Positions 1 to 7,263 of a stretch of 12,312 nt of DNA are shown piece after piece. Numbering within the stretch: position 1 is the first letter of the stretch; each line of letters begins with the position of its first letter. The stretch is taken from positions 1-12,312 of the forward strand of contig JAUYEO010000164.1 of the NCBI GenBank assembly GCA_030689795.1, in the 5' to 3' direction. The notes below the pieces were generated by a model, which saw only the letters and a program-made list of their open reading frames with translations, did no database searches and was not told the DNA's origin. The DNA comes from Desulfobacterales bacterium (GTDB taxonomy: Bacteria; Desulfobacterota; Desulfobacteria; Desulfobacterales; RPRI01). A program made the translations under genes and the position numbers.

Positions 1-2
1 TT

Positions 3-533
3 CAGGCAAGTATGGAAAAGATTGCCGATTCCGCTGAAGTTTCGGTTGGAACTCTATATTTTTATTTTAAAAACAAGGAGGATATTCTTGTCCGTCTTCT
101 GGATAAAATCAGCTTCGAATTAAGAGAACTTCTGGGATCCGAGTTCAGGAAGGCGGATTTTTCGCTGGACGGAATAAAAAAAGCCGGGCAGTTTTTTTTC
201 GAAGAATTTTGCATAAAACACCCCGAGAAGCTTACCATCATCTTCAAGGAATCGATGGGAAAAAGCGCCATGGTTGAAGAATACCGAAAGCAGATTTTCG
301 ACAGGCTGATATCGGATGTTCAGGGGGCTCTCATGCGCCTGAGCGAAAACCGCGGATTAAAATATCAGAGCAGCCTTTCAGCAGAACTGATGGCGGTCAG
401 CATCCTTGGCATGTACGAAAGAATCGCCTACCACTTCCTGATAGGGCAGGACCGCTCTAAAGAATTGAAAACGATAAGCAAAGATACTGTCGCCTTCATA
501 CTGGGCGGGATAAACAACCTTTCCGGGCAGTAA
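3..533 (+). CDS. TetR/AcrR-family transcriptional regulator, 5' end outside the window
   Basis: The reading frame is open from the window edge (codons for Gln-Ala-Ser precede the first visible Met at 12), so the gene starts upstream and about 25-35 N-terminal residues are missing. The visible N-terminus is the second half of a TetR helix-turn-helix: a T/S-M-x-x-IA stretch, then EVSVGTLYFYFKNKEDIL, the family's recognition helix and the usual YxYFxxKEDL ending. The remaining ~140 residues are helical and variable, as expected for the ligand-binding and dimerisation domain. Proteins of this type usually repress neighbouring genes until a small ligand binds; for lipid-catabolic clusters the ligand is often an acyl-CoA (FadR, KstR and PsrA are family examples). 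Lying 21 nt before the PHP gene and upstream of the acyl-CoA genes, it is the likely local regulator, but its operator is not visible. Family call strong, target inferred. Confidence 0.9.
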   Translation, partial: QASMEKIADSAEVSVGTLYFYFKNKEDILVRLLDKISFELRELLGSEFRKADFSLDGIKKAGQFFFEEFCIKHPEKLTIIFKESMGKSAMVEEYRKQIFDRLISDVQGALMRLSENRGLKYQSSLSAELMAVSILGMYERIAYHFLIGQDRSKELKTISKDTVAFILGGINNLSGQ

Positions 534-554
534 GAGTAAGGTATCAATAAAGAT

Positions 555-1106
555 ATGGTTTTAAAAGGCGCATTGCACGTTCATACAACATGTTCCGACG
601 GAAATCTGTCGGTTTCAGAAGCAGCAAATCTCTATGAAAGCCTTGGGTTCGACTTTATAGCTTTAACCGATCATGACTTTCTTTTGAGACAGGGATGCTA
701 TGACGATGTGAACTATTTAACAACAAAACTCCTCATCTTTACCGGAGTTGAAATGACTGTTTTTGAAAAAGGATACGTTCACATCAACCGGATAGACGGC
801 GACAAGGAGGTTCTTCATATATTCAACCATCCGGCGGATCTGGATTTGTCTGTTCAAAAGGTTGTTGAGCGGATAGCTTCGGTCGCAAAGCGTTTTCCAA
901 TCGATGCGATTGAAATAACTTCAAAGGGCTTCAGGACTCCCGAATTCGACACTTCCAAAATTCCATATAAAAAGATCGCTACAGACGATTCGCACTCAAG
1001 ATCAGGATGCGGAAGAGCATGGATAGAGATGGATTGCATGAGGGATAAGGACAGCATCATAAGGGCAATCAAAAAAGGAAGGTTTTGGAATTGCTACGCA
1101 GGCTAA
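555..1106 (+). CDS. PHP-domain metal-dependent phosphoesterase-like protein
   Basis: A 183-residue protein with the metal-binding motifs of the PHP (polymerase and histidinol phosphatase) family: HVHTTCSDG at residues 8-16, TDHD at 38-41, GVEMT around Glu66, an NHP motif at 91-93 (His92) and TDDSH at 143-147. These residues normally hold a two- or three-metal centre that hydrolyses phosphoesters. The protein is short for the family (often 220-290 residues) and seems to be only the barrel core. No signal peptide or membrane segment is seen, so it is probably cytoplasmic. The ribosome binding site is poor (TAAGG around 537-541, 13 nt from the ATG); the start is chosen because the first metal motif begins only 7 residues later. 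It lies between the regulator and the catabolic genes, 45 nt before the first thiolase-fold gene. Its substrate and any role in the pathway are unknown. Fold call is firm; function is not. Confidence 0.85.
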   Translation: MVLKGALHVHTTCSDGNLSVSEAANLYESLGFDFIALTDHDFLLRQGCYDDVNYLTTKLLIFTGVEMTVFEKGYVHINRIDGDKEVLHIFNHPADLDLSVQKVVERIASVAKRFPIDAIEITSKGFRTPEFDTSKIPYKKIATDDSHSRSGCGRAWIEMDCMRDKDSIIRAIKKGRFWNCYAG

Positions 1107-1151
1107 CCGATATCGGAATAAATAGATAACAAGGATTCAAAAGGAGCAATT

Positions 1152-2300
1152 ATGGGAAATGGAGTAGCAATATGCGCTGTGGCGCAAACCACATATGAGC
1201 GGGACAAATGGCATCAGCGTTTTCAAGGAATGGGGCTGGAGGTTCTTGAATCGCTTCTTAACCGGACAGGCCTTGACTTTTCGGAAAAAAACGGAATCGG
1301 CATGTCCATAAGCGTTTCGGATGATATTTTCGACGCAAGAACAATTTCCGATAATGCCATGACTGATGTGCTTGGCGCACACTTAAGATGTGAAGAGAAA
1401 GTGGCACAGGAAGGCGCTCAGGCCATTTACTACGGTCTTGCGGCAATAATGTCGGGGCACACCGATCTTGTCCTGATAATCGGTCACTGTAAGGAATCCC
1501 AGGGGAAAAGCCGTAACATGGTAACCCACCATGCTTTCGATCCATTTTATACGCGTCCCGTCGGGATGGACTTTTGCGCGGCAGCCGGTCTTCAGGCACA
1601 GGCATATGCCGAAAAATCAGGAATATCAGACGAACATCTTGCTGATGTTGTCGTCCGGGCACGCTGCAACGCAGCAAATAATCCCTTCACTCCTGAAATA
1701 AAGCCCGTGTCAAAAGAAGAGGTGTTAAAGTCAACTATGCTTGCCGACCCGATCCGCCAGCTTCACGCCTATCCTGTTTCGGACGGCGCAGTCGGAATGA
1801 TACTTGCATCTGAAGAACGGGCAAAGGAAATCACAAAGAATCCGGTCTGGATAAAGGGAGTCGGTAATTGCATGGACAGCTTCTTTTTGGGAGACAGGGA
1901 TCTTGCCTCAAATTTTGCCCTTAAAAAGGCCGCCCGGCGCGCATATGACAGGGCGGGCATAAAAGACCCGCGTTCAGCATTCGACGTAATCGAAATATCC
2001 GACCAGTATGCTTATCAGCATCCCATGTGGGCGGAAGGTCTTGGAATCTGCGAAGACGGCGATGGAGCGAAATGGCTTGATTCCGGCGGACCTGATAAAT
2101 GCAAGGTAAATCCTTCGGGCGGAATGCTTGCCGGAAACCCTCTTATCTTAGGAGGACTAGTCCGTTCAGCAGAGGCGGTTCTACAGCTGACAGGAGAGGC
2201 CGGCAAGAGGCAGGTTAAAGACGCAAGAACCGCTCTTGCACACGGCGTTATGGGTCCGGCAGGGCAGTTTCATTCCGTTATAATACTTGAACGCGACTAG
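1152..2300 (+). CDS. Thiolase-fold protein A, without catalytic Cys and His (candidate acyl-CoA aldolase subunit)
   Basis: 382 residues with the overall pattern of the SCP-x/lipid-transfer-protein branch of thiolases: an N-terminal VAICAVAQT strand, the nucleophile-loop helix at about 82-102, a DGA motif at 211-213, a VNPSGG loop at 319-324 and a C-terminal glycine-rich strand at 364-379. Aligned on the conserved Gly of the CxxG loop, Ala85 stands where thiolases have the nucleophilic Cys, and the GHP motif is GNP with Asn329 replacing the catalytic His. Thiolysis or Claisen condensation by the normal mechanism is therefore unlikely. Cysteine-less relatives include Ltp2 of Mycobacterium and Thermomonospora, a retro-aldolase that needs a DUF35 partner; DUF35 domains are encoded downstream here. 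AAGGAG at 1141-1146, 5 nt before the ATG, supports the start. It probably pairs with the thiolase-fold protein encoded 12 nt downstream. Automatic labels would be acetyl-CoA acetyltransferase, which I think is wrong in function. Confidence 0.85.
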   Translation: MGNGVAICAVAQTTYERDKWHQRFQGMGLEVLESLLNRTGLDFSEKNGIGMSISVSDDIFDARTISDNAMTDVLGAHLRCEEKVAQEGAQAIYYGLAAIMSGHTDLVLIIGHCKESQGKSRNMVTHHAFDPFYTRPVGMDFCAAAGLQAQAYAEKSGISDEHLADVVVRARCNAANNPFTPEIKPVSKEEVLKSTMLADPIRQLHAYPVSDGAVGMILASEERAKEITKNPVWIKGVGNCMDSFFLGDRDLASNFALKKAARRAYDRAGIKDPRSAFDVIEISDQYAYQHPMWAEGLGICEDGDGAKWLDSGGPDKCKVNPSGGMLAGNPLILGGLVRSAEAVLQLTGEAGKRQVKDARTALAHGVMGPAGQFHSVIILERD

Positions 2301-2312
2301 GGGAGGCAGGCA

Positions 2313-3509
2313 ATGAAAAAAAACAGAAACGTCGGAATTATAGGAGTTGGGCAGACAGTATATTCCAGCCACCGCGAAGAGGTAAACCAGCCGGAAATGA
2401 TCCATGAGGCTGTTTCCGCCGCCTTGAAGCAGGCAGGACTCACAATAGATGATATAGACTGCATTGTGCACGGCAACATGGAATTGTTTGAAATGGTTCA
2501 CCAGCCGGACTTATGGCACACTCTCGGAACAGGAGCGTACGGCAAGGAAACCCTGAGGGTTACAACAGGAGGAACGACAGGCGCGACTCTGGTTTGCGCG
2601 GCCGATCATCTCGTGGCTTCCGGGCTTCACGATATAGTGCTTGCCGTAGGTTTTGAAAAACTTCAGGAAGGGCATACTACAGGCGGCATCACCAATATGG
2701 CCGACCCTCTCTGGGGCCGGCAGCTTCAGACAGGCGCTCTCACTGGAATGACGGCCGCGGATCTCATAGAAGAATTCGGCGAGGAAAGAGCCAAAAAAGC
2801 TTCCATGAAATACCGCATCATAATGGACAAGCATGCCATGAAAAACGATAAAGCCCACAGAAGGCTGGGACTCGAGTTTGACCAGGCGGATGATCTTGCC
2901 GTAAATTCCCCGGCACTGGTAGGCGAACTCAGAATGATACACATGTGCTCACAGAGCGACGGCGCCTGCGCAATGATATTCGCCTCGGAAGAAAAAGCCA
3001 AAAAACTCTGCAAACAGCCCGCATGGATCAAGGATCACATAACAGTCCACAGGGAAGAATTGTTTTGCATTTTCGGGGGCGTCCCGTACCTGACGACCCA
3101 TAAATACGCGGCGCAGAAGTTATACGAAAGAAACGGGATTAAAGATCCCCGCAAAGAGATAGACCTTTTCGAAATGTATGACCCTTCAAGCTGGTGGGGA
3201 CTTGACTGGCTGAGGGAATTCCTTTTGCTCGAAAACGACGAGCATATAAAGATGGTTGAAAACGGCGACATCACGATTGACGGTTCTTTTCCGGTAAACC
3301 CGTCCGGAGGAGTTATAGCTTCAAATCCGATCGGCGCCACAGCCATGATACGTGTAGCGGAAGCAGCGCTCCAGATAATGGGTAAGGCAGGTGACCATCA
3401 GGTCAATAAACCCGTAAATCAGGCCATGGCTTCAGGTTTCGGGGGAACAATGTGGACGGTTCTCTTATTATTAACAAAAGAAGTTCCCTGGCAATGTAAG
3501 AATAAATGA
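2313..3509 (+). CDS. Thiolase-fold protein B, without catalytic Cys and His (candidate partner of protein A)
   Basis: 398 residues, a diverged paralogue of the preceding protein. Shared landmarks are VGIIGVGQT at 7-15, the loop TTGGTTGATL at 84-93, SDGA at 215-218, NGIKDPR at 274-280, a Tyr-Asp pair at 289-290 in the place of the thiolase NEAF/HD loop, and VNPSGG at 328-333. In the nucleophile loop, Gly87 occupies the Cys position, and the GHP motif is SNP with Asn338 in place of His. Both thiolase-fold proteins of this cluster thus lost the same two catalytic residues, by different replacements at the Cys and the same replacement (Asn) at the His. GGGAGG at 2301-2306, 6 nt before the ATG, supports the start. 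The 12-nt gap to the upstream gene suggests co-translation and a heteromeric complex, by analogy with Ltp2-DUF35 or BbsA-BbsB type assemblies. One of the pair may be structural only. Fold is clear; aldolase activity is inference. Confidence 0.85.
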   Translation: MKKNRNVGIIGVGQTVYSSHREEVNQPEMIHEAVSAALKQAGLTIDDIDCIVHGNMELFEMVHQPDLWHTLGTGAYGKETLRVTTGGTTGATLVCAADHLVASGLHDIVLAVGFEKLQEGHTTGGITNMADPLWGRQLQTGALTGMTAADLIEEFGEERAKKASMKYRIIMDKHAMKNDKAHRRLGLEFDQADDLAVNSPALVGELRMIHMCSQSDGACAMIFASEEKAKKLCKQPAWIKDHITVHREELFCIFGGVPYLTTHKYAAQKLYERNGIKDPRKEIDLFEMYDPSSWWGLDWLREFLLLENDEHIKMVENGDITIDGSFPVNPSGGVIASNPIGATAMIRVAEAALQIMGKAGDHQVNKPVNQAMASGFGGTMWTVLLLLTKEVPWQCKNK

Positions 3510-3519
3510 CGTTAAATTA

Positions 3520-3607
3520 GGACGCCGATTTTCGCTGATTTCCGCAGATAAATATTTTATCAGCTCTTTGTTTTCAGAATTTCTAAAATCTGCGTTCATC
3601 CGCGTCC
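3520..3607. repeat. 88-bp imperfect palindromic intergenic repeat
   Basis: The unit is bounded by an inverted pair, GGACGCCGAT (3520-3529) and ATCCGCGTCC (3598-3607), matching at 9 of 10 positions. Inside lie a second inverted pair, CGCAGAT (3543-3549) with ATCTGCG (3588-3594), and a third, GCTGAT (3534-3539) with ATCAGC (3559-3564), around an AT-rich core. Motifs of the form ATCTGCGTTCATCCGCGTCC are, from memory, a common dispersed intergenic repeat in many deltaproteobacterial and environmental genomes. It fills most of the 139-nt gap between the second thiolase-fold gene and the synthetase gene and could form an RNA hairpin inside the operon transcript. It encodes no transposase. That it is dispersed elsewhere in this genome cannot be shown from the window. 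Confidence 0.75.
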
Positions 3608-3637
3608 CAAAAGGTTTTTCAATACAATTTATAGCAC

Positions 3638-3643
3638 AGGAGG
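3638..3643 (+). promoter_or_regulatory. Ribosome binding site that fixes the start of the synthetase fusion
   Basis: AGGAGG lies 5 nt before the ATG at 3649. The frame is open further upstream to an ATG at 3568, but that codon lies inside the palindromic repeat, has no ribosome binding site, and would add 27 residues that do not resemble an acyl-CoA synthetase N-terminus. Confidence 0.85.
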
Positions 3644-3648
3644 CCATC

Positions 3649-6336
3649 ATGAATCTCGGAATCTTTCTTGACAATGCAGCGGACAAATACAAGGATTCCA
3701 CCTATCTTAATTTCTATGACAGAGTCATAACATATGCTGAATTCCGCAAACGTGTATTTATACTTGCAAACGCATTAAAAAAGCTCGGTTTCCGCAAGGG
3801 GGATTTTATCCATGTTCTTGTTCAGAACAGCCCTGAAACACTTATCTCATATTTTGCAATTCAAAGAATCGGGGCTATTGCAGGGCCTGTAAACGGCTGG
3901 TGGAAGGCTCCTGAAATTGAATATCTTTTAAACGACTCTAAAGGAAGAGGCCTCATAATAGAAGATCAGTATCTTCCCATATTAAAGGAAATCAGAGATA
4001 AGTGCCCTTCCCTTGAAGTTGTGATCGAAGTCGGAAACTCTCCGCAGCCCGGCCATGTTTCCTTCAACGCTCTCATTGAAGGAAACGACGCGACTCCTGT
4101 CGAGTCCGATGCGAATATAGAGGATACAGCCTATATTTTTTATACATCCGGCACTACGGGAAATCCAAAGGGAGTCCTTCTGTCCCACAAAAACGTACTT
4201 GCCGATGTCGGCGGCATAACCAAAGCTTTAAAACTCGACGAAAAAATGGTGCTCTTATGCTTCCTGCCGCTTTTCCACGTCAATGCGATGCTGACATGCA
4301 CCTTTTCCATGGGAATGGGACACCAGATAATATTGCGGAAAGGCTTCAGCGCAAGCGAATTCTGGGAAGTTGTCGATAAGTACAAGGTCAATTTCTGGTC
4401 TGCCGTACCCGCCGTATACCAGATACTGCTCTCAGATCCGACACGCCAGAAATTCGATTTAAGCTCCTTAAAATTCGGAGTCTGCGGGGCCGCACCTTTA
4501 ACCCCTGAAACATTCACAAAATTTCAGGAAGTTTTCAATATTCCGATTGTGGAAGGATATGGCCTCACCGAGGTTACATGTGTCAGCACCATAAATCCGA
4601 GGGACGGGATTCGTAAGATCGGATCAATCGGCCTTCCTCTTCCCGGGCAGACAATTAAAATAATTGATGAACAGGGCAATGAACTTCCTCCCGGCGCCGC
4701 CGGCGAAATTATTATCGGAGGCGATGCTGTTATGAAAGGATATTACAATCGCCCCGAAGAAACGGCAAAAACAATTGTAAACGGATTCCTGCATACTGGA
4801 GATGTGGGCTACAAGGATGACGACGGGTATATATTCATTGTAGACAGAATAAAGGATATGATTATAAGGGGCGGCGAAAACATCTATCCGAAGGAAATTG
4901 ACAATCTCCTTGCAACTCACCCCAAGATTCAGGAAGCTGCGACCGTAGGTGTGCCGGACAAGACGATGGGCGAAGAGGTAAAAGTTTTTATTGTGCCGCT
5001 TGACGATTCGCTTACCGAAGAAGAAGTTATAAATTTCTGCAAAGAAAAACTGGCGAATTTCAAGGTTCCGAAATATGTTGAAATTATTGATGGAGACTTT
5101 CCGAGAAGCCCTATCGGCAAGGTATTGAAAAAAGATCTGCGCACATGGGGGCTCACTACAAGACCGAAGAAAAGCAATGGCCCTGAAGCGACTGTGGAAG
5201 ATATTTTCGGTACGATGGAATCAAGGGTAAATCCGGACGGAGTCAAAGGAATCACCGCCAGTTACGGATATGTGATCACAGGAACAGGCGGCGGCGAATG
5301 GACCGTATCTTTAAAAGACGGCGTTGTGAAAGTCTTAAAAGGCCTGCACACTCCTGATGTCACCACAACGATATCCGCCAAGGACTGGGTCGCAATCACG
5401 CTCGGTACTCTCGACGGAATGTCCGCTTTTTCTTCAGGAAGACTTAAAGTCGAAGGCAACATGGGCCTTTTGATGAAGGCAACCCAGTTCTTCAAAAAAT
5501 ATTCACCGCCAAAAGCCGCACCTGTTGTAACAGTTGAAGATATTTTCGGGACAATGGAATCAAGGATTAACCCCGACGGAGTCAAAGGAATCACCGCCAA
5601 TTACGGATATGTGGTCACAGGAACAGGCGGCGGTGAATGGACAGTATCTTTAAAAAACGGAGTTGTGAAAGTCTTAAAAGGCCTGCACACTCCCAACGTT
5701 ACCACTTCGATCTCAGCCAAGGACTGGGTAGCGATCACGCTCGGAACTCTCGACGGAATGTCCGCCTTTTCCTCAGGCAGGCTCAAGGTCGAAGGCGACA
5801 TGGGTCTTCTCATGAAAGCGACAACATTTTTCAAGAAATACACTCCTCCCGGCCCTGCCGGAGCCGAAGAGGAAAAACAGAATGAACTGATAAGAATCAA
5901 GCAGGTTCTTTCGATACCACAGAGATTTGCAACAGGCCCTGTCATGGGAAAATTTTTAAAAGCCTTCAGCAAGAAACAAATACTGGCCAACAAATGCCCG
6001 AAATGCGGAAGGCTTCAGCTCCCGCCAAGGGAAGTTTGCGCCGAATGCAGGGTCAGGGCAACAGGCTGGGTTGAAGTCGGTCCCGAAGGTGTTATAACCA
6101 TATGCGACATCGCCTACTATGCCAGCCCTGATCCGCTTTCAGGAGAAAGCAGGGAAACTCCTTATTGTTCGGCTCATTTTCTTCTTGACGGGTGCAAGGG
6201 GCATGAAACCCTCTGGCATGAGCTTAAACCCTCGGACATAGAAAGAGCCCGGAAAGGCGCAAGAGTTCGCCCCGTATGGAACGAAGAGCGAATCGGGGCG
6301 ATAACAGACATAAAATATTTTGAAATAATCGACTGA
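3649..6336 (+). CDS. Fusion protein: acyl-CoA synthetase - SCP2 - SCP2 - DUF35 (Zn-ribbon/OB-fold)
   Basis: 895 residues with four domains. Residues 1-505 form a complete class I adenylate-forming acyl-CoA ligase: P-loop YTSGTTGNPKG (165-175), EGYGLTE (302-308), HTGD (382-385), hinge region VDRIKDMIIRGGENIYP (398-414) and the C-terminal catalytic Lys491 in PIGK. It would turn a carboxylic acid, ATP and CoA into an acyl-CoA. Residues ~516-621 and ~629-734 are two SCP2-type sterol/lipid-binding domains that are about 91% identical. Residues ~755-895 are a DUF35 domain with a zinc ribbon (Cys783, Cys786, Cys797, Cys800) followed by an OB fold. DUF35 proteins are known partners of thiolase-fold enzymes (BbsA with BbsB, ChsH2 with Ltp2, archaeal HMG-CoA synthase with thiolase). 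The fusion suggests that substrate activation, lipid holding and docking of the C-C cleaving subunits are physically joined. Typical stand-alone ligases are 500-560 residues. Domain calls are firm; the physical coupling is inference. Confidence 0.9.
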   Translation: MNLGIFLDNAADKYKDSTYLNFYDRVITYAEFRKRVFILANALKKLGFRKGDFIHVLVQNSPETLISYFAIQRIGAIAGPVNGWWKAPEIEYLLNDSKGRGLIIEDQYLPILKEIRDKCPSLEVVIEVGNSPQPGHVSFNALIEGNDATPVESDANIEDTAYIFYTSGTTGNPKGVLLSHKNVLADVGGITKALKLDEKMVLLCFLPLFHVNAMLTCTFSMGMGHQIILRKGFSASEFWEVVDKYKVNFWSAVPAVYQILLSDPTRQKFDLSSLKFGVCGAAPLTPETFTKFQEVFNIPIVEGYGLTEVTCVSTINPRDGIRKIGSIGLPLPGQTIKIIDEQGNELPPGAAGEIIIGGDAVMKGYYNRPEETAKTIVNGFLHTGDVGYKDDDGYIFIVDRIKDMIIRGGENIYPKEIDNLLATHPKIQEAATVGVPDKTMGEEVKVFIVPLDDSLTEEEVINFCKEKLANFKVPKYVEIIDGDFPRSPIGKVLKKDLRTWGLTTRPKKSNGPEATVEDIFGTMESRVNPDGVKGITASYGYVITGTGGGEWTVSLKDGVVKVLKGLHTPDVTTTISAKDWVAITLGTLDGMSAFSSGRLKVEGNMGLLMKATQFFKKYSPPKAAPVVTVEDIFGTMESRINPDGVKGITANYGYVVTGTGGGEWTVSLKNGVVKVLKGLHTPNVTTSISAKDWVAITLGTLDGMSAFSSGRLKVEGDMGLLMKATTFFKKYTPPGPAGAEEEKQNELIRIKQVLSIPQRFATGPVMGKFLKAFSKKQILANKCPKCGRLQLPPREVCAECRVRATGWVEVGPEGVITICDIAYYASPDPLSGESRETPYCSAHFLLDGCKGHETLWHELKPSDIERARKGARVRPVWNEERIGAITDIKYFEIID
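5194..5850 (+). repeat. In-frame tandem duplication of the SCP2 domain
   Basis: Two copies with a period of 339 bp (113 codons) start at about 5194 and 5533. Over 106 aligned residues only 9 differ, mostly conservative (Val/Ile, Ser/Asn, Asp/Asn, Ser/Thr). At the DNA level there are long identical stretches, together with scattered synonymous changes, so the duplication is fairly recent or kept alike by gene conversion. The linkers after each copy differ. Each copy looks complete, with the glycine-rich TGTGGGEWTVSLK strand and the helical C-terminal part ending in FFKKY. Confidence 0.9.
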
Positions 6337-6355
6337 ACATGGGAGGAAATATCTA

Positions 6356-7249
6356 ATGCATTCAGCCAAGGATGACTGCTTTATCGTAGAAGGAAAACTG
6401 GCCCTGCCGTACCAGTATTTTGCAGGCCGGACAGGAAGCCGTTTTCTTATCTCTTTAAGGGATAAGAAAATTATGGGTTTAAAATGCGACAAGTGCAACA
6501 AGGTTTTCGTGCCGCCCAGAACTGTTTGCGAAGGCTGTTTTTCCGATATATCGGGAAACTGGGTTGAGCTGAAAAATACGGGGATTGTAACCGGCTTTAC
6601 CATCATAAGATACGAAGAACCCCATCAGCCTGTTAAACCCCCGTATATTCTGGCGCTCATTAAAATTGACGGTTCTGATACTCCAATCGCTCATATAGTC
6701 AAAGGCATTCCCCTGAGCAAAATGCGAACCGGCCTCAGGGTTAAAGCTGTATTTGCAAAAAAGAGCACTTCGACCATAATGGATATTGATCATTTCAGGT
6801 CTGATGAAAAACCGAAATTCGAACTGGGCTATACATATGACGAGCTTGAAGTCGGCATGTCAGCCTCTTTTACAAAAACGATTTCCGAAACCGACGTCTA
6901 TCTTTTTGCCGGAATCTCGGGCGATTTCAACCCCATGCATTTAAACGAGGAATTTGCAAAAGCGACTCCTTTCGGCACAAGGATCGCCCACGGCGCCCTT
7001 CCCCAGAGCCTTATAGCTCCTGTTCTTGGAATGAAACTCCCAGGGCTCGGAACAGTCGCCCTCGAAATTACATGCCGTTTTAAAGCTCCGACATATTTCG
7101 GCGATACGATTACCGCGACAGGAGAGGTCGTTGAAAAAATAGAAAAGAAGCGCTGGGTCAGGATGGCGCTTACCTGGACAAACCAGAAAGGTGAAATCAT
7201 TGCGGAAGGATCGGCTCTTGTGATGCCGCCGGCGCCGCTGCCACAGTAA
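6356..7249 (+). CDS. Fusion protein: DUF35 (Zn-ribbon/OB-fold) - MaoC-type enoyl-CoA hydratase
   Basis: 297 residues. The N-terminal half (to about 150) is a DUF35 domain with a zinc ribbon, Cys44-x2-Cys47 and Cys58-x2-Cys61, followed by an OB fold. The C-terminal half (about 155-297) is a single hot-dog MaoC domain with an intact hydratase 2 signature: SGDFNPMH with Asp190, Asn192 and His195, then the HG pair at 212-213. It should hydrate a trans-2-enoyl-CoA to a 3-hydroxyacyl-CoA, probably as a dimer. Actinobacterial ChsH2 also joins a MaoC-like and a DUF35 domain, but in the opposite order (MaoC first). There, the DUF35 part docks the aldolase Ltp2 so that hydration and cleavage are linked. 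GGGAGG at 6341-6346, 9 nt before the ATG, supports the start, and the gene follows the synthetase fusion by 19 nt. Domains are firm; substrate unknown. Confidence 0.9.
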   Translation: MHSAKDDCFIVEGKLALPYQYFAGRTGSRFLISLRDKKIMGLKCDKCNKVFVPPRTVCEGCFSDISGNWVELKNTGIVTGFTIIRYEEPHQPVKPPYILALIKIDGSDTPIAHIVKGIPLSKMRTGLRVKAVFAKKSTSTIMDIDHFRSDEKPKFELGYTYDELEVGMSASFTKTISETDVYLFAGISGDFNPMHLNEEFAKATPFGTRIAHGALPQSLIAPVLGMKLPGLGTVALEITCRFKAPTYFGDTITATGEVVEKIEKKRWVRMALTWTNQKGEIIAEGSALVMPPAPLPQ

Positions 7250-7263
7250 AAGAGAGGCTTGAT

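Noticed and set aside
1107..1116. Perfect 10-bp palindrome CCGATATCGG just after the PHP stop codon, possible TetR operator
   Set aside because: Too short for a typical TetR operator, does not extend on either side, and no second copy was noticed near another gene start.
1258..1677. 139-codon open frame on the minus strand
   Set aside because: It lies fully inside the thiolase-fold A gene, shows no family motif and has an unlikely composition; it is a shadow of the real gene, as are the other long minus-strand frames.
1152..3509. Ordinary acetyl-CoA acetyltransferase (thiolase) function for the two genes
   Set aside because: The nucleophilic Cys and GHP His are absent from both proteins, so the standard thiolase mechanism is not supported despite the clear fold.
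3568..3648. Upstream in-frame ATG extending the synthetase fusion by 27 residues
   Set aside because: It lies within the palindromic repeat and has no ribosome binding site, while AGGAGG sits 5 nt before the ATG at 3649, where ligase homology begins.
5637..5885. 82-codon plus-strand frame within the SCP2 region
   Set aside because: Out-of-frame shadow of the second SCP2 copy; no ribosome binding site and a highly basic sequence without known motif.
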